Positions 16,205 through 24,932 are shown, counted from the first letter of the stretch. The stretch is 64,000 nt of DNA from Candidatus Rhodoferax mariagerensis (GCA_016719055.1 JADKAW010000023.1:13492-77491), one strand, 5' to 3'. Made by a program: numbers and translations. The notes: generated from the letters alone by a model not told the origin.

Positions 16205-17539
16205 ATGAAACGATTCATCCCCCCACTTTTATCTGCCTTGCAGGACAACCCACATCACCGTCGCTTGGCGGTTGCGCTAGGTGCCTTGTTATTGGCATCG
16301 GGGGTCACGGCCTACAGCATTGCACCGCTGTCACCCGATGTCGCCAACCTACCCGTGCGGCAACTGATTGAGAACATTGCAACCATCGATACGTCAGCTC
16401 AAAGGGACAGTGAACTGGTCGCACCGATGGTGCTCTACCGCAGCGAAATCACCCGTCCTTCAGATTCTTTGAACACCCTGTTACGGCGATTGGGTGTCAG
16501 CGATATCGCTGCAGCAAGTTTTCTAAGTCGCGATACGGCATCGCGTACCTTGCTGGCGGGCACTCCTGGCAAATTTGTTTCGATTGAGGCAGACGATAAG
16601 CACCAACTGCAGCGCCTGACAGCGCGCTGGCCCAGTGAGGATGGCGCCCAGTTTTCCCGTCTGGTGGTCGAACGGGGCTCCAAGGGATACACCTCACGGG
16701 TGGAAATGGGCCAATTGGAACGATCAGTACAGCTTACCAGCGCAACGGTTCGCACTTCGTTGAACGCTGCAGCCAAGGAAGCCAAGCTACCCAAACCCAT
16801 TGCCGCGCAACTGGCCAGTGTTTTTGCAAGAGTGCCCGACTTCAGAGTAGATCTGAGTGCAGGTGATAGTTTTGGCGTGGTTTACGAAACGCTTGAGGTC
16901 GACGGCGAGATCTTGCGCACTGGCAAGCTGCTGGGTGCTGAGTTCGTCAAGAACGGCAAGCAACATCAGGTGATGTGGTTTCAGGAACCCGGTCAGAAGG
17001 GTGGCTTTTACACCCTGAATGGTCAAAGCATTGACCGTGAGGCCATGTCGCTGCCACTGGATGCACCCAAGGTAAGTAGCGGCTACGGTATGCGCATTCA
17101 CCCGGTCTATGGGCAGGCCAAGGCCCATGAGGGCACTGACTTTGCATCACCCTCGGGTACGCCGATACGCAGTGCGGCCCAAGGTGTCGTGACATTTGCG
17201 GGTTGGAAACAGGGTTATGGCAAATTTGTACTGGTGAAACACCGCGACCAGAAAGCCACGGCCTACGCACACTTGAGCCAAATTCAAGTCCGTAAGGGCC
17301 AGCGCGTGGCCATGGGTGACTTGCTGGGAGCCGTGGGACAGACAGGAACAGCCACCGGACCCAACCTGCACTTTGAATATCTGGTGAAAGGCCGCCCACA
17401 GGATCCCCAAGAAATCTCACGCCAATCCGCTGAAAAGTCGATTACGTTAACGACCCGACGCGATTTTGAACGTGTGGCGCAAACCATGCGTCGTCAGCTT
17501 GATGCCGCATCTCTCGTGGCACAAGCCAGTGCCGATTAA
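16205..17539 (+). CDS. M23-family peptidoglycan endopeptidase
   Basis: The 444-residue protein has an N-terminal membrane anchor (about residues 20-42), an OapA/LysM-like middle part with SDSLNTLLRRLGVS, and a C-terminal M23 domain: GYGMRIHP, HEGTD (His308, Asp312), AYAHLSQ (His356) and GPNLHFEY (His389). His308, Asp312 and His389 are the expected zinc ligands. The first His of the usual HxH motif is Asn here. These enzymes cut peptide crosslinks in the cell wall. It starts 6 bp after the zinc-ribbon gene. Confidence 0.9.
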   Translation: MKRFIPPLLSALQDNPHHRRLAVALGALLLASGVTAYSIAPLSPDVANLPVRQLIENIATIDTSAQRDSELVAPMVLYRSEITRPSDSLNTLLRRLGVSDIAAASFLSRDTASRTLLAGTPGKFVSIEADDKHQLQRLTARWPSEDGAQFSRLVVERGSKGYTSRVEMGQLERSVQLTSATVRTSLNAAAKEAKLPKPIAAQLASVFARVPDFRVDLSAGDSFGVVYETLEVDGEILRTGKLLGAEFVKNGKQHQVMWFQEPGQKGGFYTLNGQSIDREAMSLPLDAPKVSSGYGMRIHPVYGQAKAHEGTDFASPSGTPIRSAAQGVVTFAGWKQGYGKFVLVKHRDQKATAYAHLSQIQVRKGQRVAMGDLLGAVGQTGTATGPNLHFEYLVKGRPQDPQEISRQSAEKSITLTTRRDFERVAQTMRRQLDAASLVAQASAD

Positions 17540-17586
17540 CTTGCAGAGCATCTGCTGTTCAACCCAACAACGTAATCCTAACCATC

Positions 17587-18114
17587 ATGACAGACACGCC
17601 TGCAACCTCTCCTGCAAATACACCACCACCTTGCACTGCTACAGGCTGGCGAATCGCCACTATTGTGTGTTTGATAGCACTCGCTATTGCTGCCACGACA
17701 GCAATGAGCATGTTTCAACAGTTCAAGGCGCAAATGGAACACTTGCAAGCCAAAATGAAGAATCTGCCGCAGATCAAATATGTTTCTGTGCTGATAGATG
17801 ACAAAAATGCACCTGCGCAATTAATCACGTTCGACCCACTAGACAATTTCGTTCAAATTCAACGCGTGAATGACATCAAAGAAGGGCCTAACGACAGCAT
17901 GCAACTCTGGGCTATTCCGACCGCTGGTAAGCCCCGCTCGTTGGGCGTTGTGGCACCTCAAATCAAAACCGCGCAGATTCCGGCTACCAGCAAAATGCTG
18001 GCAGACATTACGCAATTGGCGATCAGCGTCGAAAACAAAGGTGGCGTGGAAACAGGTAAAGAGCCGCGCTTGCCCTACTTGTTCAAAGGTGCATTGATTC
18101 AGAAAGCGATGTAA
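17587..18114 (+). CDS. RskA-like anti-sigma factor C-terminal domain protein
   Basis: The 175-residue protein has one membrane segment (about residues 22-45) followed by a periplasmic domain with QLWAIPTAGKPRSLGVV and LAISVENKGG, the pattern of the C-terminal domain of RskA-type anti-sigma factors. The cytoplasmic zinc-binding anti-sigma domain is absent: only ~20 Pro/Thr-rich residues precede the membrane helix. No ECF sigma factor gene is adjacent. It is therefore probably not a functional anti-sigma factor by itself. Confidence 0.7.
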   Translation: MTDTPATSPANTPPPCTATGWRIATIVCLIALAIAATTAMSMFQQFKAQMEHLQAKMKNLPQIKYVSVLIDDKNAPAQLITFDPLDNFVQIQRVNDIKEGPNDSMQLWAIPTAGKPRSLGVVAPQIKTAQIPATSKMLADITQLAISVENKGGVETGKEPRLPYLFKGALIQKAM

Positions 18115-18532
18115 TTTTTTGTTTTTTTAATTGCGACAAAAAAACCAAAAACAGAAACCACTCAAACTACGACTTTGAATTGCTGGTAGCAGTTTGGACC
18201 AGCTGCTTTTGACGTTGGTCAAGCATCAGCACAAGCCTGCCCCCGCAGAGCAAGCCAATACCGTGTTGTCGAGGCGGCCAAACACACGTATTTCAGGCAT
18301 TCTCTATTCTCAGTCGTTACCGCCCACCAATTTCAACTTGCAAACCACCCCCGCGTAAGTCGTTGATTTTATTGAAGGTGGCCTCGTGAAAAGTCACGAG
18401 GGTCACTGAGAACAGAGAGATAAAACGGGGTAATTTTGGTCAAAATCGGCCAAAAAAGTGCTGTTTTGATAGCAGAAAAGTCACAAGGCAAACGCCGTAA
18501 GTGCGCGTAAACATTGAGGATTTTCCAAAAGA
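18115..18532. other. Intergenic region between RskA-like gene and ssrA terminator
   Basis: These 418 bp lie between convergent units and show no coding signal. A hairpin CCTCGTGA / TCACGAGG with an AAAG loop occupies 18382-18401 but has no T-run. The start (18115-18165) is rich in A/T runs and may terminate transcription from the left. If an island ended at ssrA, its att site would be here or within the tmRNA 3' end; I see no direct duplicate. Confidence 0.45.
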
Positions 18533-18560
18533 AAAGCCCAACTGAAAACAGTTGGGCTTT
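18533..18560 (-). terminator. Rho-independent terminator of ssrA
   Basis: A perfect 12-bp stem, AAAGCCCAACTG and CAGTTGGGCTTT around a 4-nt loop, is followed on the minus strand by TTCTTTT. It starts 7 bp after the tmRNA CCA end. Confidence 0.9.
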
Positions 18561-18567
18561 CTATGTA

Positions 18568-18956
18568 TGGTGGAGCTGGCGGGATTTGAACCCGCGTCCG
18601 CAAACCTTCTTCGAACAGTTCTACATGTGTAGCCATCTGATTTGGATCTCGCTTTTCACATCGCGCAGCGGCACGCTATGCAAATCGCCAGCAACCTATT
18701 TTCTCGAATCCCCCTAAGTTACCCAAAAGGACCCCAGCCGAATGAAATTACCCCACAGCCTGGACAATCAAACCTTGCGATCTGACTACCCTTGCCCAGC
18801 CTATCGGCTTGCTGTTGTGAGGCTCACGTGCGATTAAGCAGCGAGTGCGAAACGTTCGTCGTTTGCAGTTAGTTTTTTTGAATCTGTTTTACGAGCTCAT
18901 TCAGCTCGACATGCCCTGCTGCGCGTCTGAATCCACGTCGAAACCAGTGCAGCCCC
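18568..18956 (-). ncRNA. ssrA: Transfer-messenger RNA (tmRNA)
   Basis: On the minus strand the gene begins GGGGCTGCACTGGTTTCGAC and ends with a T-arm (GGGTTCAAATCCC) and acceptor AGCTCCACCA, pairing to form the Ala-tRNA-like domain. The tag is encoded at 18866-18834: ANDERFALAA then TAA. tmRNA with SmpB rescues stalled ribosomes and marks the product for ClpXP. At 389 nt its size is typical for Burkholderiales one-piece tmRNA. Its 3' end faces the accessory region, a site commonly used by genomic islands. Confidence 0.97.
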
Positions 18957-18965
18957 AAGGCCGCT

Positions 18966-18994
18966 ATTTTAGGCCGTGGCAATCAATTGCAATA
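18966..18994 (-). promoter_or_regulatory. Possible ssrA promoter overlapping the end of gph
   Basis: TAAAAT (18971-18966) is a good -10 box placed 9 nt before the mature tmRNA 5' end; its first three bases are the gph stop codon. TATTGC lies 17 bp further upstream as a weak -35. The 5' end of tmRNA is made by processing, so the true start may be a few bases upstream of 18956. Confidence 0.5.
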
Positions 18995-19652
18995 GACCTT
19001 CTGCACAATTAATCGTGGCGTGCGCACCCCATTGGCTAGTGTCAGCCTTTTGCCCCAGGTAGCCATAGGTGACAGCCACGGTTCCCATTCCAGCGGCCAA
19101 GCCGGCCACGATGTCTCGCTCGTCGTCACCCACATAGATGCAACGTTCAGGCGGTATGTTCATCCGTTGTGCCGCTTCCAGCAGGGGCTGTGGGTCGGGC
19201 TTGGCATGGGGGGTTGTATCGCCACTGATGATGGTACGAGCCGTAGCGAAAAGTGGCATGGCTGTCGTCAGGGGCATGGTGAAGCGGGCAGACTTATTGG
19301 TCACCACACCCCAGGGCAGCTTTGATCTGTCAAGAGCAGCAAGCAGTTCTGGCACCCCCTTGAATACCTGTGTGCGCTGGGTTAAGCACTGCTCGTAATT
19401 GCAGAAAAATTCTTCGCGCAGCGTGTTGAAGTCGGGGTGCTCGGGCGTTATACCAAACGCAACACCCAGCATACCCCGGGCGCCCGCGCCAGCCATGCGC
19501 CGGTAATGCGCCAAGGGCAATGAGTGCATGCCACGAGTCAGCCGCATTTTGTCAACAGCAGCCGCCAAATCAGGGGCACTATCGATCAGGGTGCCATCCA
19601 GATCAAACAGCACCGCCCGCACATCGGTGAAGCAATGCGCAATTTTTGTCAC
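18969..19652 (-). CDS. gph: Phosphoglycolate phosphatase (HAD family)
   Basis: The 227-residue protein begins at a GTG overlapping ubiG (GTGA). HAD motifs: FDLDGTLIDS (nucleophile Asp17, Asp19), VVTNKS, KPDPQPLLEAAQ and VGDDERDIVAGLAAGM. Gph removes phosphate from 2-phosphoglycolate arising from DNA repair or oxygenation. Gph-ubiG pairs are usual in beta- and gammaproteobacteria. The expected motif GDS-xxD appears as GDDERD, so annotation as Gph rather than another HAD phosphatase rests partly on context. Confidence 0.87.
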   Translation of the reverse strand: MTKIAHCFTDVRAVLFDLDGTLIDSAPDLAAAVDKMRLTRGMHSLPLAHYRRMAGAGARGMLGVAFGITPEHPDFNTLREEFFCNYEQCLTQRTQVFKGVPELLAALDRSKLPWGVVTNKSARFTMPLTTAMPLFATARTIISGDTTPHAKPDPQPLLEAAQRMNIPPERCIYVGDDERDIVAGLAAGMGTVAVTYGYLGQKADTSQWGAHATINCAEGLLQLIATA

Positions 19653-20371
19653 AGTTGCGGGTCTGCCGGCTTTTGCGTTGCCAGCAAATAGTTGACACTG
19701 GTGTCGGTGTTAAGCCAATAATGCTGGGTCAGGGGATTAAATGACAAGCCTCGGCTATGTGTCACCGTGAGACCCGCAGTTCGGCAAAAGCTGGCCAATT
19801 CGCTGGGTCGAATCATTTTTGCGTATTCGTGTGTGCCACGAGGCAACATGTTCAGCACATATTCTGCGCCCACAATGGCCAGCAGAAATGACTTGGGATT
19901 TCGGTTGAGTGTAGAGAAAAAAACCCAGCCCCCAGGTTTGACCAGCGTAGCACATGCGCGAACCACAGACGCTGGATCTGGCACGTGCTCAAGCATTTCC
20001 ATGCAAGTCACGATATCAAAACGACCCGGCTGTTCATCGGCCATGGACTCTGCACTGATCTCACGGTATGTCACGTTCTCGGTGCCGGCGTCCAACGCAT
20101 GCAGTTGCGCGATGCGCAACGCCTTGGAGGACAGATCAATGCCTGTCGCCGTGGCCCCAGAACGCGCAAGAGAGTCTGTCAGGATTCCGCCACCACAGCC
20201 AACGTCAAGCACTTTCAACCCGGTAAGCGGGCAGAGACTCCGAATCCAGTCAAGACGAAGCGGATTAATCTGGTGCAATGGACGAAACTCGCCATCTGCA
20301 TCCCACCAGCGGTGAGCGAGGTCTGAGAATTTGGCCAGTTCAGCGGCGTCGGCATTGAGTGTTTGAGTCAT
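19649..20371 (-). CDS. ubiG: Ubiquinone biosynthesis O-methyltransferase
   Basis: The 240-residue SAM-dependent methyltransferase (start MTQTLNADAAELAKFSDLAHRWWD) has motif I VLDVGCGGG, DIVTCMEMLEHV and the C-terminal INRNPKS-like FFSTLNRNPKSFLLAIVGAEYV block that identifies UbiG. It does both O-methylations of ubiquinone synthesis. A longer frame reaches 20476 but runs through the terminator of the next gene, so the start at 20371 is preferred. It is coupled to gph. Confidence 0.95.
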   Translation of the reverse strand: MTQTLNADAAELAKFSDLAHRWWDADGEFRPLHQINPLRLDWIRSLCPLTGLKVLDVGCGGGILTDSLARSGATATGIDLSSKALRIAQLHALDAGTENVTYREISAESMADEQPGRFDIVTCMEMLEHVPDPASVVRACATLVKPGGWVFFSTLNRNPKSFLLAIVGAEYVLNMLPRGTHEYAKMIRPSELASFCRTAGLTVTHSRGLSFNPLTQHYWLNTDTSVNYLLATQKPADPQL

Positions 20372-20433
20372 ACGCTGATTATCTGAAATTTCGGGCGACA
20401 CATCATGACCCGGCCTGAGAAGCACACAAAACA

Positions 20434-20457
20434 AAGCCCACCGCAAGGGTGAGCTTT
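20434..20457 (-). terminator. Terminator of the HiPIP gene
   Basis: A stem AAGCTCACC / GGTGGGCTT (one G-T type mismatch) is followed on the minus strand by TGTTTTG. It lies 55 bp after the HiPIP stop. The plus strand also ends in T5, so it may act in both directions. Confidence 0.65.
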
Positions 20458-20511
20458 TTGAGCCACAAGCACTCAACGCTTGAGCGCTTCAGGGCATGTT
20501 GAGGTAATGAC

Positions 20512-20817
20512 TTACGCCTTCTTGGCGTAGGCGCTGCACCAGCCTTTGCCTGCTACTTGCTTGCCAGCAAACAACGGGCAGCCGCCTGCGGCGTCCGTTG
20601 CCTTGCCTTGGAACAAGGAACAGTTGGTGCACATTTGTTCTTTGGTGTGCTTGGGATATTTCTTGGCATCTGCTTTAGCTGTGTCTTCCACATAGCCCAA
20701 ACCAGCTGCAGCAGCGTCTTTAGGATCAACCATAGGAGCGGCCGCCATGACGACGCCAGAAGCCAAAACGCTGGTACCGATGACCGATTGGAGAATAAAT
20801 ACGCGACGATTTGTCAT
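20512..20817 (-). CDS. High-potential iron-sulfur protein (HiPIP)
   Basis: The 101-residue precursor starts MTNRRVFILQ, a short Tat-like signal, cleaved near AAA-PMV. The mature part has the four [4Fe-4S] ligands Cys63, Cys66, Cys80 and Cys94 in CTNCSLFQG, GGCPLFAGK and GWCSAYA. HiPIPs are small periplasmic electron carriers, in Rhodoferax-like bacteria between the bc1 complex and the reaction centre or oxidase. AAGGA lies 8 nt before the ATG at 20817. The leader (about 20862-20880) has three tandem GTGTTA-type hexamers. Confidence 0.93.
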   Translation of the reverse strand: MTNRRVFILQSVIGTSVLASGVVMAAAPMVDPKDAAAAGLGYVEDTAKADAKKYPKHTKEQMCTNCSLFQGKATDAAGGCPLFAGKQVAGKGWCSAYAKKA

Positions 20818-20997
20818 TGGTTTGTTTCCTTTAAAGTTAAAAAAATGTGCAGCTAAAAAACTAACACTAACACTAACAACTAAGCTGCATTTTCGGCGGC
20901 GTTTTGATCCATAACACTGACCAAAATCAATATCCACCCAAATAAGTCAGCCGTTATACATGCCCGTGTCGCCACTGCAACACCACAACGCAGCAAC

Positions 20998-22035
20998 TCA
21001 TCGGTTGGTTGACTTCAAACGCTCGGCAAACGCGAGTTTCAATTCATCAACCTGCGCTTGCAGCAATCGATTGCCACACTGGGACACCACTTGAGCTGCA
21101 CAACGGTTGGCCAGCCAAGCCGCCTCTGAATGAGAATGGCCTTGAGTGATCGCGTATAAAAATGCACCCGCAAACATATCACCTGCACCATTGGTGTCGA
21201 GCGCTCGCACTGGCGTAGCTGGCACTTCAATCCGCTGCCCCGCTTCCAGCACGATGCAACCCTTGGCACTGCGCGTCAGGCACACCACACGCGCCTGCGC
21301 TGCCATTTTTCGGCAAATCTCGGCCAGATCCTGCGTACCGCACCAGACCTGGGCCTCTTCCTCGTTGCAGAACAGAAAATCCAATGACCCGGTTTCGGCG
21401 TTGCCCACCATGGCATCGAGCCCGGGTCGACAAAAGTTGATCATGGTCATGTCACTCAGCGTGGTCGCCAGCGCTACACCCGCGTTGCGCGCGATGGCGC
21501 GGCCTTTAAGGGCAGCCTCCATCCCCTTGGGCGACGCAGCCAGGTAGCCTTCCATGTAGTAGACCTTGGATTTAGCGATGTCGGCAGGCTGCAGCGAAGA
21601 CGCATCAATGTCTGCCGTCGCCCCCAGAAACGTGCTCATGCTGCGCTCGGCATCGGGCGTCACCATCACCATACAGATGCCAGTCTGCCCTTGTGGTGCC
21701 CGGCTCGCGCTCAGGTTGGTCGCCACGCCATGCGTCAACAGGTCTTGGGTGTAAAACGCCCCCAATTCATCATCTGCGACGCGACAGGAATAAAACGCCC
21801 GGCCCCCCAACTGCGCCAATGCCACCACCGTGTTGCCCGCCGAGCCACCGCCGGTCCGCCGCGCATGCACGCCTTGGACATGGCGCAGTAACTCGGTGCG
21901 CCGTTGCGCATCGATCAGCGTCATGTGTCGCTTTGCAACACCCGCGTCCAGCAGCAATTGGTCCGAGACTTCATACTCGGAATCCACCAGCGCGTTGCCA
22001 ATGGCATATAGGTCGTGGTGCGTGGTCATGCTCAT
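20998..22035 (-). CDS. PfkB-family sugar/nucleoside kinase (adenosine kinase-like)
   Basis: The 345-residue protein has the ribokinase signatures: GGGSAGNTVVALAQLGG near residue 62 and DTNGAGDMFAGAFLYA near 283, whose Asp is the catalytic base. The opening YAIGNALVDSEYEVSD resembles adenosine kinase-like members of PfkB. Substrate cannot be assigned. It overlaps fpr by four bases (ATGA) so it is cotranscribed with it. Confidence 0.85.
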   Translation of the reverse strand: MSMTTHHDLYAIGNALVDSEYEVSDQLLLDAGVAKRHMTLIDAQRRTELLRHVQGVHARRTGGGSAGNTVVALAQLGGRAFYSCRVADDELGAFYTQDLLTHGVATNLSASRAPQGQTGICMVMVTPDAERSMSTFLGATADIDASSLQPADIAKSKVYYMEGYLAASPKGMEAALKGRAIARNAGVALATTLSDMTMINFCRPGLDAMVGNAETGSLDFLFCNEEEAQVWCGTQDLAEICRKMAAQARVVCLTRSAKGCIVLEAGQRIEVPATPVRALDTNGAGDMFAGAFLYAITQGHSHSEAAWLANRCAAQVVSQCGNRLLQAQVDELKLAFAERLKSTNR

Positions 22036-22808
22036 TGCTCCACAAAGGCGCGCTCAACCACATAGTCACCCGGTTTGGTGGTATTACCTTCAACAAAACC
22101 GCGCTTTTCGAGCACATGTTTTAAATCTTTAAGCAGTCCAGGGCTTCCGCACATCATGGCTCGGTCGGTTAACGGGTCAAATTTGGGCATTCCCAGATCG
22201 GCCTGCAACTTGCCAGTCTCGATCAGGTCAGTGATGCGGCCCTGGTTTTTGAATGGCTCTCGCGTGACAGTAGGGTAATACAGCAATTGTTCATTGATGA
22301 TCTCACCCAGAAACTCGTGCTCCGGCAGCTCTTGCGTGATGTAGTCGTGATAAGCCAGTTCGGCCACCTGGCGCACACCGTGCACCAAAACTACTTTTTC
22401 AAACATCTCATAAGTCGCCGGGTCGCGAATGATGGACAAAAATGGCGCCAACCCAGTGCCGGTGGCAAACAGATAGAGGTTCTTTCCTGGCAACAAGTAG
22501 TCAATCAGCAAAGTGCCAGTTGGTTTCTTGCCGACAGCGATAAGGTCCCCAACCTTGATGTGCTGCAGTTTGGAGGTCAGCGGTCCGTCCTGTACCTTGA
22601 TGCTCAAGAATTCCAGATGATCCTCGTAATTGGCGCTGACAATGCTGTAGGCACGTAGCAGCGGCTTGCCGCCTTCCAGGCGCAGGCCGATCATGGTGAA
22701 GTGACCATTTGAAAACCGTAGCGCCGGGTCACGTGTGGTGGTGAAACTGAACAACCGGTCGGTCCAGTGGTGAACTGTCAAAACGGTTTCATTCAAAAAA
22801 GCACTCAT
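22032..22808 (-). CDS. fpr: Ferredoxin--NADP reductase
   Basis: The 258-residue flavoprotein has the FAD site LRAYSIVSANY, the NADP-binding LFATGTGLAPFLSIIRD, VHGVR and MMCGSPGLLKDLKHVLE near the C-terminus, ending with YVVERAFVE, the aromatic-containing tail of bacterial Fpr. It moves electrons between NADPH and ferredoxin or flavodoxin. The gene starts 38 bp after the aldehyde ferredoxin oxidoreductase gene, which suggests that the two share ferredoxin. Confidence 0.93.
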   Translation of the reverse strand: MSAFLNETVLTVHHWTDRLFSFTTTRDPALRFSNGHFTMIGLRLEGGKPLLRAYSIVSANYEDHLEFLSIKVQDGPLTSKLQHIKVGDLIAVGKKPTGTLLIDYLLPGKNLYLFATGTGLAPFLSIIRDPATYEMFEKVVLVHGVRQVAELAYHDYITQELPEHEFLGEIINEQLLYYPTVTREPFKNQGRITDLIETGKLQADLGMPKFDPLTDRAMMCGSPGLLKDLKHVLEKRGFVEGNTTKPGDYVVERAFVEQ

Positions 22809-22846
22809 GCAATACCTTAAGGACGCGACAAAAAAGAAGGATCAGT

Positions 22847-24883
22847 TTATAACGCGCGCTGTTGGGCAGGTGTTCGTGCGGTTGCTATCGCGTCTGGGCC
22901 AGCTGCAAACGTGGTTTCCTGCGATTGCTTGATCGCTTGCCAAAACGAAAGCGCAAGCTCTTTGGCCTGCGCCGGGGACAAATTAGCTGCCGCGCCCTGG
23001 CTGCTGGACGCAGCCTGCGGGCGCAACGGGTCGTGCTGCACCCAGGTGGCGAGCTTGTCGACCGAGGTGCCGTCTTCGTCCAGCCAGCGGATGTAGTTGG
23101 CAAACATGTCGGCCATGCGCTCGGTTTCCCACGGCACGCTCTTGGCGGTCTCCAGCGCGTTGATCTGGCGTGCCAACTCAAAATGGTGCTGTTTGAAGTC
23201 CACATCCAGCGCCAACATGCCTTTGGCAATCTCGCCCATGAGCGACTCGCCCCACTGGCGATGAAAGCGACACATGCCAATGTTGTCGTTGAACAGCTCA
23301 TACATCATACGTTCAACATTGCGGCTGCCCAGCTCTTGCGGTGTAAGTACATTGGCACCGTAAAACACGTAATACTTGCCCATGATCGGCATGGGGCTGG
23401 CCATGCCCGGCACAAAATACTGGTTTGGCACCATGCAACCGGCCTTGCCGTGCGACAAAAACACCGCGCGCTCCCCCGGCAGGGTCTGCGGATATCGCTG
23501 GTTCAGCGCATGCGCAGCGCTGCGGATGCCTTTGCGGAATAACTGGGCAGCCGGGTTGTTGAGCAAGGCCTCGATGAGCCCATAGGCGTAGCGGGCATTG
23601 ATCATGCTGTCGCCCACCACGTCAAACTCGTCTCGTTCCGCAGTAAACCGGTCAAAGCGCAGCGCGTCATGCGGTCCAAAGCCAAATTCTGCAGGCTCAA
23701 TCAATCCATCGGCCACACACTCCATGATCCAGGCTAAGGTGCCTCCAATCTGGATGGCATCAAAGCCCATGGCATCGGCATGGTCGTTGAGCAACTCGGC
23801 CGCCCGCTGGTCAAACACCCCGACTTGTGGTCCCAATGCGTGGTAGGGCTCATAGTCCTTTTTGAATGGGCCCTGCATCTTCTTGCAGGCCACGCCGCAA
23901 GGCTCTCCACAATGCTTGAAGCTCTTGGTGGCGATAGTTTCCTCGTTGTATTGCTTGAGGTAATGTTCAACGATAAAGGTTTGCTGCTGCTTCAGCCGGT
24001 CAGCCTTGGAGGCATAAACCGAGCGGTAATTGAAACTCAGAATCTTGTCGCCCATGCCATGGTAGTTGGAGCCAAAGGTGCCGCCGGTTTGCGTTTTCGG
24101 GTCCATCGCGTACTTGGCCGTCATCGCCTTGTCGATCTTGACCGCCCGGTCGCCAAAATGTTCAACAAAGTACGGGTCATAGTCCTTGACACTTGGCACA
24201 TTTGGCTCGGACCAATGGCCGCCAAACATGCACCCCACCAGGTTGTGCTGTTGAAACAGGTGGCTACCCATGCCGCCCCGGCCACACCAGTCCGTCACAT
24301 GTGTCACCACGCCCTTGTCAATCGGATTGGAGACAATCGCGCCCTCAGCGGTGACTTGGCTGACCGGCCCGACAACAAAGGAGCGCACCTGTTTGGGCGG
24401 GTACTCGGCACCCCAGCGTTCCAACAACGCCTGTTGCAGGGCAAAAATGCCAATCAGTGTCTTGCCATTGGGGCCAGGGTAGCCCCGCCAAATCTTCTCA
24501 AAGTCTGGTAGTGGCTCCAGCCGAACCTGAACCTGGTCGTCAACATTGTTCAGCATCATCACGCTCGGTGTCACCGCACGCCCGGCAATGCGCACGTAGT
24601 TCACGCCCACATGCTTGAAGACATAGGCTGCCCCACCCATCGACGAAATATAAAAGCCTTCCCACTGCGGACTGTGGCCGCAGAACACCAGGCGTCGCGA
24701 GCCATTCAGCGGGCTGGTGGCAAACATCCCTTCTCCAAAGGTCAGCACGCTTGGGTCTTCACCATAAGCGCGCCAGCCGTAGTCCACCGGCCCGTAAATA
24801 CCGCTGTCTGGCGCAATGTCATGCACTGAAAAAGAAAGGGGATTCAGCGCAATGCACAGTTCTCTTTGAATAAAGGGCTTCAT
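22847..24883 (-). CDS. Tungsten-type aldehyde ferredoxin oxidoreductase family protein
   Basis: The 678-residue protein has the AOR layout: an N-terminal tungstopterin domain with RLVFCGHSPQWEGFYISSMGG, then a [4Fe-4S] site formed by Cys325, Cys329, Cys333 (HCGEPCGVACKK) and Cys538 (GMCRFHRQ). The first three Cys have x3/x3 spacing where the classical archaeal enzyme has x2/x3. AOR enzymes oxidise aldehydes with ferredoxin; related family members have other substrates, so the exact reaction is open. It lies between alaS (49 bp upstream) and fpr (38 bp downstream). Start at 24883 (MKPFIQ) matches the family; the frame extends to 24907. Confidence 0.88.
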   Translation of the reverse strand: MKPFIQRELCIALNPLSFSVHDIAPDSGIYGPVDYGWRAYGEDPSVLTFGEGMFATSPLNGSRRLVFCGHSPQWEGFYISSMGGAAYVFKHVGVNYVRIAGRAVTPSVMMLNNVDDQVQVRLEPLPDFEKIWRGYPGPNGKTLIGIFALQQALLERWGAEYPPKQVRSFVVGPVSQVTAEGAIVSNPIDKGVVTHVTDWCGRGGMGSHLFQQHNLVGCMFGGHWSEPNVPSVKDYDPYFVEHFGDRAVKIDKAMTAKYAMDPKTQTGGTFGSNYHGMGDKILSFNYRSVYASKADRLKQQQTFIVEHYLKQYNEETIATKSFKHCGEPCGVACKKMQGPFKKDYEPYHALGPQVGVFDQRAAELLNDHADAMGFDAIQIGGTLAWIMECVADGLIEPAEFGFGPHDALRFDRFTAERDEFDVVGDSMINARYAYGLIEALLNNPAAQLFRKGIRSAAHALNQRYPQTLPGERAVFLSHGKAGCMVPNQYFVPGMASPMPIMGKYYVFYGANVLTPQELGSRNVERMMYELFNDNIGMCRFHRQWGESLMGEIAKGMLALDVDFKQHHFELARQINALETAKSVPWETERMADMFANYIRWLDEDGTSVDKLATWVQHDPLRPQAASSSQGAAANLSPAQAKELALSFWQAIKQSQETTFAAGPDAIATARTPAQQRAL

Positions 24884-24932
24884 TCGACACTCACAAAACA
24901 ACGACAAAACAAAGTGATGACTCTACAAATGA

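Noticed and set aside
18382..18401. 8-bp hairpin taken as a terminator
   Set aside because: It has no T-run on either strand and does not follow a gene closely.
18568..18640. tRNA-Ala-like acceptor and T-arm
   Set aside because: It is the tRNA-like domain of tmRNA, not a separate tRNA; the tag frame and 5' partner are present.
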